A stretch of 63,237 nucleotides of DNA from Symbiobacterium terraclitae (GTDB taxonomy: Bacteria > Bacillota > Sulfobacillia > Symbiobacteriales > Symbiobacteriaceae). The notes beneath the pieces are model-generated. The model saw nothing but the letters and a program-made list of their open reading frames with translations. It was not told the origin of the DNA and did not search any database. This document shows positions 24,813-34,060 of this stretch, in pieces. Location: positions 1-63,237 of the forward strand of contig NZ_JAGGLG010000024.1 in NCBI RefSeq assembly GCF_017874315.1, written 5' to 3'. The first letter of the stretch is position 1, and the number at the start of each line of letters is the position of its first letter. The translations under genes were made by a program, and so were the position numbers.

Positions 24813-27152
24813 ATGAAAGCGGTGATCATGGCGGGTGGCGAAGGCTCGCGGCTCCGGCCCCTCACCTGCGACCGGCCCAAACCCCTGGTTCCCGTCTGCA
24901 ACCGTCCTGTCATGGCATACGTCCTCGACCTCCTGGCTGAGCACGGCTTCCAGGAGGTCTTTGTCACGCTGGGGTACATGCCCGGGGCGATTCAGGACCA
25001 CTTCGGCGACACGTACCGCGGCATGCGGCTGCACCACGTGGTCGAGGAGAGCCCGTTGGGCACGGCCGGAAGCGTGGCCGCGCTCAAGGCCCATCTGGAC
25101 GGAACGTTCCTGGTGATCTCAGGGGACTGCCTGACCGACCTGGACCTGTCGGAGGTGGTGGCGTTTCACCTCCGGACCGGGGCGGTGGCCACCCTGGCCA
25201 TGACCCGGGTGGAGAATCCCCTGGAGTACGGCGTGATCATGACCGACAGGGAGGGGCGCATCCGCCGGTTCCTGGAGAAGCCCACCTGGAGCGAGGTCTT
25301 CAGCGACACGGTAAACACGGGAATCTACGTGCTGGAGCCTTCCGTGCTGGACGGGGTGCCGGCGGGCCGGATGTACGACTTCAGCCGCCACCTGTTCCCG
25401 GCGCTCCTGAGGAAGGGGGCTCCGCTCTATGCGGCGGTGGCGGAGGGCTACTGGTGCGACATCGGCGACCCGGCCGCCTACCTGCGGGCGAACCTGGACC
25501 TGCTCTCCGGCCGGCTGCGGTTCCGGCCCCCCGCCCGGCAGGTGGTGCCCGGGGTCTGGGTGGCCCGGGACCTGCCCCAGGGCGTCCTGATCGACGGTCC
25601 GGCGCTGATCGGGGAGGGCTGCCGCCTGGGCCCCGGGACCCGGCTGGAGGCGGGTGCGGTGCTCGGGCCGGGCACGGTGACCGGGGAGAACGCCGTACTC
25701 CGCCGCTCGGTCACCTGGGCGGGGGTCCGCCTGGGCGCGGAGGCGACGCTGGTGGGCGCGGTGCTCTGTGACGGCGTGTCGCTGGCGGACGGGGCCGGGG
25801 CGTTCGAGGGCGCCGTCGTGGGGTCCGGCTGCACGGTGGGCGCCGGGGCGGCCATCTCGCCGGGGGTGAGGCTCTGGCCCCGGACGGAGGTGGCGCCGGG
25901 GGCCCGGGTGGACGTCACGCTGGTGCAGTCGCCCCGCTGGTCGGGACGAGTGCTGCGGCGGAACAGCATGACCGGACAGCTGGGCTCGGACCTCTTCCCG
26001 GAGAACGCCCTGCGCGTCGGGACAGCCTTCGCGTCGCTCCTGGGCGACCGGGGACCGCTGGTGGTGGCCGGCGATCCGGGCCAGCCTGCGGCGCTGCTGA
26101 AGCAGGCGCTGATCTGCGGGGCGCTCGCGGCGGGGTGCGACGTCCTGGACGCCGGCGCGACCGCCTCGCCGGTGACGGAGTACACCATCCGCCGGCTGGG
26201 CGCGGCGGGAGGCATGCACGTGCGGTGGGGGCGGTCCCAGGCCCGGGTGGTCTTTTACGACGGGTCGGGGCGGCCCGCGCCGCGGGACCTGGCGCGCAGC
26301 CTGGAGCAGGCCTGCGCCCGCCAGGACTTCCCGCGGGCGACCCACGAGACGGCGGGGCACGTGGAGGGCCTGCCGGACGCGGAGCTGCGCTACCTCGAGC
26401 ACCTGGGCGACCAGGTGGACGGCGAGGCCCTGCGCTCCGCCCGCCCGGGCGTGGCGCTGGCGGCAGGGTGCTGGCCGGTGCTGCACCGGTGGCTGGAGCG
26501 GCTCGGCTGCCGGGTGCTGGAGACAGGTGGGCCGCCCGGGATCGAGGTAGATCGGGTGGGGGCCGACCCGCCGGCGGGCGCGCGGCTGCTCATCGGGGTG
26601 GAGATCGACCGGCTGGAAGCCACCTGGCAGCTGGCCGGGGCGGGTCCCGAGCAGATGCTGGCGCTGGACCTGTGGCTGCGGCTTCGCCACTCGGGCGGCG
26701 GGGCGGAACCCGTTCCGCTCCCGGTGACGGCGCCCCGGGCCCTGGAGGAGATGGTGCGCCGCTGGGACCGCGTGCCGGTGCGGGTGAGGCAGGAGGAGTG
26801 GCGGCCGCAGGACCCGCTGCTGGCCATCGGGCAGCTGCTCTGCTGGATGGCCGGGGAGCGGCTCACGCTGCGCGACGTGTTGGCACAGCTTCCCCGGGCC
26901 TCCACCGCAGTCCGGACGGTCGCCTGCCCCTGGGAGGCCCGGGGGCGGGTGCTGCGCCGCCTGCTGGAGGAGCAGCCGGAGGGCGCCGTGGAGCTGATCG
27001 ACGGCCTGCGGATCCGCGAGCCGGAGGGCTGGGCCCTGCTGTTGCCCGACCCGGACGAGCCGCTCTGCCGGGTCTACGCCGAGGCCGACGACCCGGCGCA
27101 GGCAGAGCGGCTGGCGAAGCGGTACGAGGAACGCGTGCGGAGCCTGGTGTAG
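24813..27152 (+). CDS. sugar-phosphate nucleotidyltransferase fused to a degenerate phosphomannomutase domain
   Basis: A 779-residue, three-part protein. Residues 1-235 are an NTP-transferase domain ([14 protein letters not shown], Asp of [19 protein letters not shown]). Residues 250-380 form a left-handed beta-helix of hexapeptide repeats ([20 protein letters not shown]). The last 400 residues align with phosphomannomutase/phosphoglucomutase, but the phosphoserine loop TASHNP is replaced by [10 protein letters not shown], the metal loop DGDxDR by GVEIDRLE, and the phosphate loop RPSGTEP by LPDPDEP. The mutase half is therefore probably inactive. The first half may supply an NDP-sugar to the adjacent GT4. 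The ATG at 24813 has better spacing from GGAGG than the ATG at 24804. Confidence 0.82.
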   Translation: MKAVIMAGGEGSRLRPLTCDRPKPLVPVCNRPVMAYVLDLLAEHGFQEVFVTLGYMPGAIQDHFGDTYRGMRLHHVVEESPLGTAGSVAALKAHLDGTFLVISGDCLTDLDLSEVVAFHLRTGAVATLAMTRVENPLEYGVIMTDREGRIRRFLEKPTWSEVFSDTVNTGIYVLEPSVLDGVPAGRMYDFSRHLFPALLRKGAPLYAAVAEGYWCDIGDPAAYLRANLDLLSGRLRFRPPARQVVPGVWVARDLPQGVLIDGPALIGEGCRLGPGTRLEAGAVLGPGTVTGENAVLRRSVTWAGVRLGAEATLVGAVLCDGVSLADGAGAFEGAVVGSGCTVGAGAAISPGVRLWPRTEVAPGARVDVTLVQSPRWSGRVLRRNSMTGQLGSDLFPENALRVGTAFASLLGDRGPLVVAGDPGQPAALLKQALICGALAAGCDVLDAGATASPVTEYTIRRLGAAGGMHVRWGRSQARVVFYDGSGRPAPRDLARSLEQACARQDFPRATHETAGHVEGLPDAELRYLEHLGDQVDGEALRSARPGVALAAGCWPVLHRWLERLGCRVLETGGPPGIEVDRVGADPPAGARLLIGVEIDRLEATWQLAGAGPEQMLALDLWLRLRHSGGGAEPVPLPVTAPRALEEMVRRWDRVPVRVRQEEWRPQDPLLAIGQLLCWMAGERLTLRDVLAQLPRASTAVRTVACPWEARGRVLRRLLEEQPEGAVELIDGLRIREPEGWALLLPDPDEPLCRVYAEADDPAQAERLAKRYEERVRSLV

Positions 27153-27402
27153 CAGTGCAGCGGGAGGGATCGGAGGAGTACTGTACCAGGGGCTTTGGGT
27201 ACGGTCCGCCCCGGCGGGAGCCCGAGGGTGAATCGTGAAGGTTGGCTGCAGCGGGACCGGCCGGGGAGACGGGACGCAGCGTCAGGGATCTGGGCGGCTG
27301 ACCGCGGCGGGGCAGGTCGGGGCGCGGCCGGGTGGGCTCACAGCCCGGTCATGGGGCATCCTATCAGGGCGAGATCCGGTTCGGGAGAGGGGCAGCCTGC
27401 AG
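27153..27402. other. 250-base leader region before the first GH15 gene
   Basis: The stretch is GC-rich and holds several short inverted repeats (for example GTACC and GGTAC at about 27183-27202). A GTG-started in-frame extension to 27235 exists but its residues are low-complexity and have no ribosome site. I looked for cobalamin- and ydaO-type riboswitch signatures and found none I could defend. Confidence 0.35.
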
Positions 27403-28506
27403 ATGACCGTAGACCTGGTGCAGCACAGCATCGCCGTGATCGCCCGCGGCCAGACCCCCACCGGCGCCTACCTGGCCTCGCCGAACTTCGCGCAGTACCG
27501 GTACGCCTGGCTGCGCGACGGCGCCTTCATCGCCTACGGCATGGACCGGGCGGGCCAGCACAGGAGCAGCCGGGCGTTCCACCGCTGGGTCGACCGAACC
27601 TTGCGCGGCGTCGCCTGCAAGGTGGAGGCCCTGGAGCAGAAGGCGGACCGCGGCGAGCCCATCGAGATGACGGAGTGGCTCCACTGCCGGTACACGCCGG
27701 AGGGGCAGGAGGGCGACGCCGGCTGGGGCGTCTTCCAGCTGGACGGGTACGGCACCTGGCTCTGGGCGCTGTGCGAGCACGTGCGCATGACCGGCGCCCG
27801 GGACCTGCTGGAGGAGGTGCGGCCGTCCGTGGAACTGGTGCGGCGCTACCTGACCCGCTTCTGGGACCGGCCCAACTTCGACTGCTGGGAGGAGCACGGC
27901 GAGCACGTCCACCCGGCGACGCTGGCCTGCATCTACGGCGGGCTGCGGGCCGTCGACGCCCTGGAGGGAAGTCAGGGGGCGGCGGAGGTGTGCGAGGCCA
28001 TCCGATCCTACCTGCTCACCCACTTCGTGCACGGGGGACGGCTGACCAAGTTCGCCGATGGCCGCTCCATCGACGCCAACCTTCTCTGGGTGTCGGTTCC
28101 CTTCGGGCTGCTCTCCCCGTCCGACCCGCTGATGGAGGCGACGGTGGCCGAGTTGGAGCGCCGGTGCGTCACCGGGGGTGTCCACCGGTACCCGGAGGAC
28201 ACCTACTACGGCGGCGGAGAGTGGCTCATCCTCTCCGCCTGGCTGGGCTGGTACTACGTGCGGGCCGGGAACCGGGCCAGGGCGCTGGAGCTGCTCGCCT
28301 GGGTGGAACGGCAGGCCGACGAGCGGGGCGACATGCCGGAGCAGGTGACCGACCGGGCCAACGTGCCCGAGATGGTCCAGCCGTGGGTGAACCGTTGGGG
28401 GCCGGTGGCCAAACCGCTGCTCTGGTCGCATGCGATGTACCTGATCTTGCGGGCGGAGCTGGGCCTGCTCGAGCAGCAGTTCTCAGGGCCTGAGCCAGGA
28501 TGGTGA
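27403..28506 (+). CDS. GH15 glucoamylase-type enzyme, catalytic domain only
   Basis: The 367-residue protein is an (alpha/alpha)6-barrel glycoside hydrolase 15. Cues in order are YRYAWLRDGAFIAYGMDRAG near residue 30, NFDCWEEHGEHVHPATLA with the general-acid Glu, TYYGGGEWLILSAWLGWYY, and the general base in MPEQVTDRANVPEMVQP followed by LLWSHAMYLI. It releases glucose from the non-reducing end of alpha-glucans or cleaves related sugars. No N-terminal beta domain is present, unlike the second GH15 at 31721. The ATG at 27403 has GAGAGGGG about ten bases upstream. No signal peptide, so it acts inside the cell. Confidence 0.85.
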   Translation: MTVDLVQHSIAVIARGQTPTGAYLASPNFAQYRYAWLRDGAFIAYGMDRAGQHRSSRAFHRWVDRTLRGVACKVEALEQKADRGEPIEMTEWLHCRYTPEGQEGDAGWGVFQLDGYGTWLWALCEHVRMTGARDLLEEVRPSVELVRRYLTRFWDRPNFDCWEEHGEHVHPATLACIYGGLRAVDALEGSQGAAEVCEAIRSYLLTHFVHGGRLTKFADGRSIDANLLWVSVPFGLLSPSDPLMEATVAELERRCVTGGVHRYPEDTYYGGGEWLILSAWLGWYYVRAGNRARALELLAWVERQADERGDMPEQVTDRANVPEMVQPWVNRWGPVAKPLLWSHAMYLILRAELGLLEQQFSGPEPGW

Positions 28507-28550
28507 AGGGCCCGACCGATGCCCATCGGCGCGTTAGTTGCAACGTGAAG

Positions 28551-29126
28551 GGTAACGTTGTGAGCCACTCCGGATTTGGGCGTGGCTCACCGCGTTACCG
28601 TTGCGGTCGGGCGAGCCGGCACACCACCGCCTCGATGCGGCAGTTCATGCTGGTCAGAGGGGTGTTCTGGGAGCCTACGCCTCGGGGACAGGATGGTGAA
28701 GGGCCCAACCGACTCCCATCTGTGCGGTAGTTGAGACGTGGAGGGTAACGTTATGAGCCACGCCTGGCTTGGGCGTGGCTCATAGCGTTACCGTTGCGGT
28801 CGGGCGAAGGGCTACAGGGGCATGGGCGGCCTGGGCCCACCTGACAGGACCTCGAACAGGCCGCCCGCCCTCCTGCGGCGATATTCGAAACGTAAAGTGA
28901 AAGCGTATGAGCCACTCCGACTTCCAGCGTGGCTCATACGCTTTCGGTTCCGGCCGGGCCAACGGCTATGCGGGTACCTCGGTACGCTGTGTCGGGTGGT
29001 ACTGGGACGGCCTGGGCCCACCTGACAGGACCTCGGACAGGCCGCCCGCCCTCCTGCGGCGATACTCGAAACGTAAAGTGAAAGCGTATGAGCCACTCCA
29101 ACTTCCAGCGTGGCTCAAACGCTTTC
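28551..29126. repeat. array of four long hairpins in imperfect tandem repeats
   Basis: Hairpins lie at 28551-28599, 28744-28792, 28899-28945 and 29080-29126. All share TGAGCCAC/GTGGCTCA arms. Outer arms are GGTAACG/CGTTACC in the first two and GAAAGCG/CGCTTTC in the last two, so base changes are compensated. Hairpin 3 is a perfect 17-bp stem with a 13-base loop; hairpin 4 has one mismatch. Flanks repeat too: GGATGGTGAAGGGCCC precedes units 1 and 2, and about 120 bases (28827-28945 and 29008-29126) are nearly identical between units 3 and 4. GGTCGGGCGAAGGGCTACA-type sequence follows the stems. No protein gene is supported in 28507-29247. Confidence 0.9.
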
Positions 29127-29247
29127 AGTTCCGGTCGGGCGAAGGGCTACACGGGCACCTCGGTACGCGGTTTACTGGGCAAGCGGCCGCCCACGCGCCC
29201 AGAACCCGCAGGCAGCGCAGGTACGGCCTCCCTCCCTTCGATCACGC

Positions 29248-30834
29248 TCAGGCGTAGATGGCGTAATCCAGGTGCGGGAAGAGGTTGTCCGCTTGCTCCA
29301 CCTGCGCCAGCCACTCCGGGTCGGGGAGCCTGCCGGCCTCCAGGGTCTCCCGGATTCGGCTGAAACGCCCGATGTGGCTCTGGAACCGCCTGCGGGCGTA
29401 CCCGGTGGCCGTGTCAGCCCGCAGGATGAAGGGCCAGTCGCTGGCCTGGGCGAGGAGCACCTCCCGGGCGGCCTGGTTGAGCGCCCTCCGCACCGCGGGC
29501 GGCGGGTTGCGGTACTTCCGGGCCAGCTGGATCATCTGCCTGCCCGTGCCGTGGATGTGGCGGTACATCCAGTGGTTGGAGCCGTCGCACCAGAACTCGG
29601 CGTACCCCTGGTACCCCCAGGAGGAGTAGACGGGCTCGAGCACCCCCTGCCCGTCCGGAAACCGGTCCAGGTACTCCCCCGGCGAGATGAACCGCACTGC
29701 CGCCTGGCCGGCCGCATGCCGGGCGACCTGCTCGATCCAGTAGGGGCCCTCGTGCCACCAGTGGCCGAAGAGCTCGGCATCGTACGGTGCGACCAGCAGC
29801 GGCGGCGGCGCGCCGGGCAGCATGCCGCGGGCGACGGCAATCTGCCGGCTCCGCTCGTGGACGAAATGGGCCGCGTGCCGGATCGCCGTCTGCTCGGCGG
29901 CCCACCGGTCGTAGAGTTCCTTGTAGTCGGTCGGACCCGTCACCCGGTGGTACTTGAAGCCGGTGAAGGTGCGGATGCCCTGCGGCCCGGCCAGCCGGCC
30001 CAGGTGCTCCGGATCCCGGTCCCAGCCGATGTCCCGGTAGAAGTCCCGGTAAGCCGGGTCGCCGGGGTAGCCTTCCTTGGCGCTCCAGACCTGCTTGGAG
30101 GAGAGCTGGTCCCGCCCGAAGACGGCGACGCCGCCGGGGGTCCAGCCGTGGCAGAGCGTCCCGTAGGGCGCGGCAGGGCGCGCGTGGAAGAGGCCGTGGC
30201 TCTCCACGAAGCAGTACTGGACCCCGACCTCCTTCAGGTACCGGTCCACGCCGGGGTAATAGCCGCACTCGGGCAGCCAGAATCCCCGGGGGGAGTGGCC
30301 GAACCGGCGCCGGAATTCGTCGGCCGCGACGTGAATCTGGGCACGAACCAGCTCCGGCTGGTGCTGCAGAAGCGGCAGGAAGCCGTGGGTGGCGGCGCAC
30401 GTGATCAGCTCCACGTAGCCGGCCTGCTCCAGGCGGCGGAACGCTGTGAGGATGTCCCGGCCGTACCGGTGGACGTACAGGTGGTGCAGCCAGCCCATCA
30501 GGTGCTGGTAGTAGCGGGCCACGTTGTGCTCGACCCAGCCCTCGGTGAGGCGGACCTCCCGCTCGGCCAGCTCGACAGCGGCCTCCAGGTGCTGCTCGTA
30601 CCGGTCCCTGAGCAGCGGGTCGTCCAGCATGGCCATCAGCGTGGGGCTGAAGGAGAGGGTGAGGCGGAAGGGGATCCGGTCCGCCTCCAGCTTCTCCAGC
30701 GTCTCGAGGAGGGGCAGGTAGCATTCGGTGATCGCTTCAAAGAGCCACCGCTCCTCCAGGTAGTCCTCCCGGTCCGGGTGGCGTACGAAGGGCAGGTGGG
30801 CATGGAGAACCAGCGCGACGTAACCCAGTGTCAT
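29248..30834 (-). CDS. GH57 1,4-alpha-glucan branching enzyme
   Basis: The 528-residue protein has the GH57 order of motifs: HAHLPFVRHPD near residue 10, GFWLPECGYYPG with the catalytic nucleophile Glu, and APYDAELFGHWWHEGP with the acid/base Asp; the last 100 residues fit the C-terminal helical domain of the TK1436/TTHA1902 branching enzymes. It transfers alpha-1,4 chains to make alpha-1,6 branches. The ATG at 30834 is preceded by TAAGGAG; upstream in-frame codons lie in the next gene's downstream spacer. It is transcribed toward the hairpin array and sits in the glucan cluster. Confidence 0.88.
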   Translation of the reverse strand: MTLGYVALVLHAHLPFVRHPDREDYLEERWLFEAITECYLPLLETLEKLEADRIPFRLTLSFSPTLMAMLDDPLLRDRYEQHLEAAVELAEREVRLTEGWVEHNVARYYQHLMGWLHHLYVHRYGRDILTAFRRLEQAGYVELITCAATHGFLPLLQHQPELVRAQIHVAADEFRRRFGHSPRGFWLPECGYYPGVDRYLKEVGVQYCFVESHGLFHARPAAPYGTLCHGWTPGGVAVFGRDQLSSKQVWSAKEGYPGDPAYRDFYRDIGWDRDPEHLGRLAGPQGIRTFTGFKYHRVTGPTDYKELYDRWAAEQTAIRHAAHFVHERSRQIAVARGMLPGAPPPLLVAPYDAELFGHWWHEGPYWIEQVARHAAGQAAVRFISPGEYLDRFPDGQGVLEPVYSSWGYQGYAEFWCDGSNHWMYRHIHGTGRQMIQLARKYRNPPPAVRRALNQAAREVLLAQASDWPFILRADTATGYARRRFQSHIGRFSRIRETLEAGRLPDPEWLAQVEQADNLFPHLDYAIYA

Positions 30835-30909
30835 GTGACTCCTTACCTCTGTCAGAATGTCGGCCACGGCGCCGGGCTGCCGCCAGAGCAGGGCCGGCGC
30901 ACGTAACTC

Positions 30910-31575
30910 CTACCTCCGTTGAATGCTGCCGGCCACGGCGCCGGGCCGGTCGCCGCCGAGGTACCGGTAGAGCATCTCCGGCGTCCGGGCCCCCGGCGTG
31001 TCGTACGGCATGGCGATGGGGTTGCTCCGGCAGATCCGCCAGCTGCGGCCGTCCGGCGCCAGGCGTTCGTAGGTGAAGGTGTAGTGGCGTCCCGGCTCCA
31101 GCCCGTCGTGCAGGAACCAGTGGTCATCGTGCTCGTGCAGCCGGATGGTGCGCACCAGCCGGCCGCCCTCCCAGACCCGCAGAACCGGTACGGTCGCCGC
31201 ATACCCTTCCTCCCCCAGGCGGCGCCGCAGCTGCTGCTCAGCACCACCGCTGCGCTCCCAGTAGACGTATGCCGACCGGGGGGTCCGGATCAGGGCGACG
31301 ACCGCGTCCTCGCCATACGCGGACGGAAAGGGGATCTCCTCGGTGAGCGCCCGCCACCTGTCGGCCTCCGGCGTCTGCACGGGGTCCGGATCCAGGGGGC
31401 CGCTGACCTCCATGGGCGGCACCAGCGTGGAGGGGTGCGCACCGAGGCGGGGGTACTTCCGTCGGTCGGAGCGGACGGACCGCGGCCGGGTCCGGGGGCG
31501 GGCGCTGTACGCGAGGTACAGACCGAGCGCGACGCAGCCGAGCCCGATCACGCCCAGTATCGCCATTTCCTCCAT
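30910..31575 (-). CDS. DUF4912-family membrane-anchored protein
   Basis: The 221-residue protein has one N-terminal transmembrane helix (AILGVIGLGCVALGLYLAY, residues 5-23), a basic linker (RPRTRPRSVRSDRRK), and from about residue 75 a DUF4912 domain (AVVALIRTPRSAYVYWE, then the FLHDGLEPGRHYTFTYE strand pair). DUF4912 proteins often neighbour GH57 enzymes and have an Ig- or carbohydrate-binding-like fold. The ATG follows GGAGGTCTGCTGAC. It lies 75 bases before the branching enzyme on the same strand, so they are probably one operon. Confidence 0.8.
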   Translation of the reverse strand: MEEMAILGVIGLGCVALGLYLAYSARPRTRPRSVRSDRRKYPRLGAHPSTLVPPMEVSGPLDPDPVQTPEADRWRALTEEIPFPSAYGEDAVVALIRTPRSAYVYWERSGGAEQQLRRRLGEEGYAATVPVLRVWEGGRLVRTIRLHEHDDHWFLHDGLEPGRHYTFTYERLAPDGRSWRICRSNPIAMPYDTPGARTPEMLYRYLGGDRPGAVAGSIQRR

Positions 31576-31720
31576 GTCAGCAGACCTCCGATCCGGGGAA
31601 TGATCAACAGCACCAGTTTCCGCTCAGCCGCCCGCGGTTATTCTGCCTGATGACGGTCTCCTGCATCGTATCCGGGAGGCGGGCTTTGCTCACGCTACTC
31701 TCCGGGAAGGAGTGCATGCC

Positions 31721-33685
31721 TTGGCTAGACCGCTGGTAATCGGAAACGGCCGGCTCCTGGTCTGCTACGACGACCGGCTGACGATGCGCGACCTCTACTA
31801 TCCCCACGTGGGCCAGGTGAACCACATCGTGGGCCGGCGCAACCGGGTGGGCATCTGGGTGGACGGTACCCTGGCGTGGGTGGGCGACGACTGCTGGGAG
31901 ACCCAGATGCGCTACCGGAACAGCTCCATGGTCGCCGAAACCCACGCGGTCAACGTCCGCCTGGGCCTGGAGCTCTGGATCCGGACTGCCGTGCACCCGC
32001 TGGAGGACATCCTGATCCAGCACCTGCGGCTGCGCAACCGGCGGGACGAACCCCGTCAGGCCCGGGTGTTCATCACCCACGACCTGGACCTGGAGGGCCA
32101 CAACATCGGCGACACGGCCATGTGGGACCCGACGCACGGCGTGATGATCCACTACAAACGCAACTGCTGGGTGCTGATCGGGGCGCAGGGGCCCGAGGGC
32201 GGGATCTCCCAGTACGCCACCGGCCGGAAGCGTTTCCACGGGGCGGAGGGCACCTGGCGGGACGCGGAGGACGGCGTGCTCGAGGGAGGCTCCATCACGC
32301 AGGGGTCAGTGGACTCCACCGTCGGGCTGGAGGCCGCGCTGGAGCCCGGCGACACCGCGGACCTCTACACCTGGTTGGTCTGCGGGAAGGACCGGACCGG
32401 GGTCCTCAGGGGGCACGGCCTGGTGCTGGAGACGGGGCCGGAGGAGTTGCTCAGCCAGACCGAGCGCTATTGGTGGTCCTGGGCCCGGTCGGGCCGGGGC
32501 GACCTCGGCGTGCTGCCGGAGGAGCTGCGGGAGGCCTACTACCGGAGCCTCCTGATCATCCGGACGCAGGCCGATGACAGCGGCGCCCTGATCGCCGCCA
32601 GCGACAGCGACATCCTGGAGTCGAACCGGGACCACTACGGCTACATGTGGCCCCGTGACGGGGCCTTCATCGCAGCGGCCCTGGACCGGGCCGGGCACCG
32701 GGGCTTCGCCCGCCGGTTCTACCGCTTCTGCCGGTCGGCCCTCTCCGAGGAGGGCTTCTTCTGGCACAAGTACAACCCCGACGGGTCGGTCGGGTCGTCG
32801 TGGCACCCGTGGGTGGGGTCCAAGGGCGTCCAGCTGCCGATCCAGGAGGATGAGACGGCGCTGGTCCTCTGGGCGCTGGGCAACCACTGCCTCCTCAACC
32901 GGGACCAGGAGTTCGCCGGCCAGGTCTTCGCGGACCTGACCCGCCCCGCCGCGGACTTCCTCGTCCGCTACCGGGACCCGGAGACCGGGCTGCCGGAGGA
33001 GAGCTACGACCTGTGGGAGGAGCGGCGCGGGGTCTTCACCTTCACGACGGCGGCCGTCATCGCCGGCCTGAAGGCTGCCGCCGGCATGGCCCGGATGCTG
33101 GGCGACTACCGCCGGGCCCAGGAGTACACCGACGCGGCGGAACAGACCCAGGGCGCCATGCTGAAGCACCTCTGGTCGGACGAGCAGATGTGCTTCCTGC
33201 GCGGTGTCTACCGGACCCCGGACGGCCGCCTCGTGCCCGACCCGACGCTGGACTCCAGCGTGATGGGCGTGTTCCTCCTGGGGGTGCTGCCGGCGTGGGA
33301 CCCGCGGGTGACCACCACCGCGCAGAAACTGGAGGCCGGACTCTGGGCCAACACCAAGGTCGGCGGGATGGCCCGGTACTACGACGACTACTACTTCCGG
33401 GTGTGCGCTGACCCGGCGGTGGCACCTGGTAACCCGTGGATCATCTGCACGCTCTGGCTGGCCAAGTGGCACATCGCCCGAGCCCGGACGAAGCGGGATC
33501 TGCAGCCCGGGCTGGAGCTGATCCGCTGGACGCTGCGGCACGCCATGCCCACCGGGGGCCTGCCGGAGCAGGTGGACCCGTTCACGGGCAGGCCGCTCTC
33601 GGTGGCGCCGCTCACCTGGAGCCACGCCACGCTGATCGACGTCCTGCTGGACCTGGCGGAGAAGCTGCATGCGCTGCCGGACTAG
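31721..33685 (+). CDS. GH15 glucoamylase/glucodextranase-type enzyme with N-terminal beta domain
   Basis: A 654-residue GH15 protein. Residues 1-250 form the N-terminal super-beta-sandwich (MARPLVIGNGRLLVCYDD, then HPLEDILIQHLRLRNRRDE). The catalytic barrel includes YGYMWPRDGAFIAAALDRAG, SSWHPWVGSKGVQLPIQEDE, the general acid in ESYDLWEERRGVFTFTTA and the base in GLPEQVDPFTGRPLSVAP followed by LTWSHATLID. It probably removes glucose from alpha-glucan ends. The TTG at 31721 was chosen because GGAAGGAG is eight bases upstream; a GTG at 31712 overlaps that site. No signal peptide. It is divergent from the DUF4912/GH57 genes. Confidence 0.88.
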   Translation: MARPLVIGNGRLLVCYDDRLTMRDLYYPHVGQVNHIVGRRNRVGIWVDGTLAWVGDDCWETQMRYRNSSMVAETHAVNVRLGLELWIRTAVHPLEDILIQHLRLRNRRDEPRQARVFITHDLDLEGHNIGDTAMWDPTHGVMIHYKRNCWVLIGAQGPEGGISQYATGRKRFHGAEGTWRDAEDGVLEGGSITQGSVDSTVGLEAALEPGDTADLYTWLVCGKDRTGVLRGHGLVLETGPEELLSQTERYWWSWARSGRGDLGVLPEELREAYYRSLLIIRTQADDSGALIAASDSDILESNRDHYGYMWPRDGAFIAAALDRAGHRGFARRFYRFCRSALSEEGFFWHKYNPDGSVGSSWHPWVGSKGVQLPIQEDETALVLWALGNHCLLNRDQEFAGQVFADLTRPAADFLVRYRDPETGLPEESYDLWEERRGVFTFTTAAVIAGLKAAAGMARMLGDYRRAQEYTDAAEQTQGAMLKHLWSDEQMCFLRGVYRTPDGRLVPDPTLDSSVMGVFLLGVLPAWDPRVTTTAQKLEAGLWANTKVGGMARYYDDYYFRVCADPAVAPGNPWIICTLWLAKWHIARARTKRDLQPGLELIRWTLRHAMPTGGLPEQVDPFTGRPLSVAPLTWSHATLIDVLLDLAEKLHALPD

Positions 33686-33805
33686 CGGCTGGATCCGACG
33701 GAAAGCACCACGCGCTGCCCGATGCGCTCCCGGCTCTGACGCGAACCGTCACGTCCAGCAGGACTGGACCACTGGGCAGACTACCCCTTGAGGAGGCGAT
33801 CCGAC

Positions 33806-33988
33806 GTGCAGAGATGGGAGGGTCTCGGTTACGATCCCGGGCCGGTCGGCGAGAGCCACACGCGCGTGGGCCCGCCCACCCGGGAGACCGCCGCTGCGCC
33901 GGCCGGTGCGCACACCGCCCCGGCGCGGCAGGCGTCCTGGCCGGGCACGCGCACCGCTGCCCCGCCCCACAGGGAAGAGAATCCCTGA
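33806..33988 (+). CDS. small hypothetical protein
   Basis: A 60-residue frame that starts with GTG nine bases after GAGGAGG and has almost only G or C in third positions. It begins MQRWEGLGYDPGPVGESH and becomes Pro-, Ala- and Thr-rich, ending in PHREENP. The good ribosome site and codon bias support a real gene. No family is recognised; the low-complexity tail suggests disorder. It ends just before the terminator of the converging gat operon. Confidence 0.45.
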   Translation: MQRWEGLGYDPGPVGESHTRVGPPTRETAAAPAGAHTAPARQASWPGTRTAAPPHREENP

Positions 33989-34004
33989 GCCTAAGAAAGG
34001 TACA

Positions 34005-34041
34005 GACACCCCCCGCCGCAGCCCTTTCGGCGAGGGGTGTC
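34005..34041 (-). terminator. terminator of the gatCAB operon
   Basis: GACACCCCCCGCCG and CGGCGAGGGGTGTC pair around CAGCCCTTT. On the minus strand the tail is TGTACCTTTCTT; it may serve both converging units. Confidence 0.75.
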
Positions 34042-34060
34042 GTCGTCTCTGTCGCCGGAT

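Noticed and set aside
27153-27402. Riboswitch before the first GH15 gene
   Set aside because: The spacer is structured and GC-rich, but no cobalamin, ydaO or glycine consensus could be matched.
28551-29126. CRISPR array
   Set aside because: Only four units, irregular long spacing, long dyads rather than 25-37-bp repeats, near-identical flanks, and no cas genes.
28822-29257. Several plus- and minus-strand open frames in the hairpin array
   Set aside because: They arise from the repeats, encode near-identical nonsense segments in different copies, and have no ribosome sites.
29110-30906. 598-codon plus-strand frame over the GH57 gene
   Set aside because: It is the complement of a gene with complete catalytic motifs; the composition is typical of high-GC antisense shadows.
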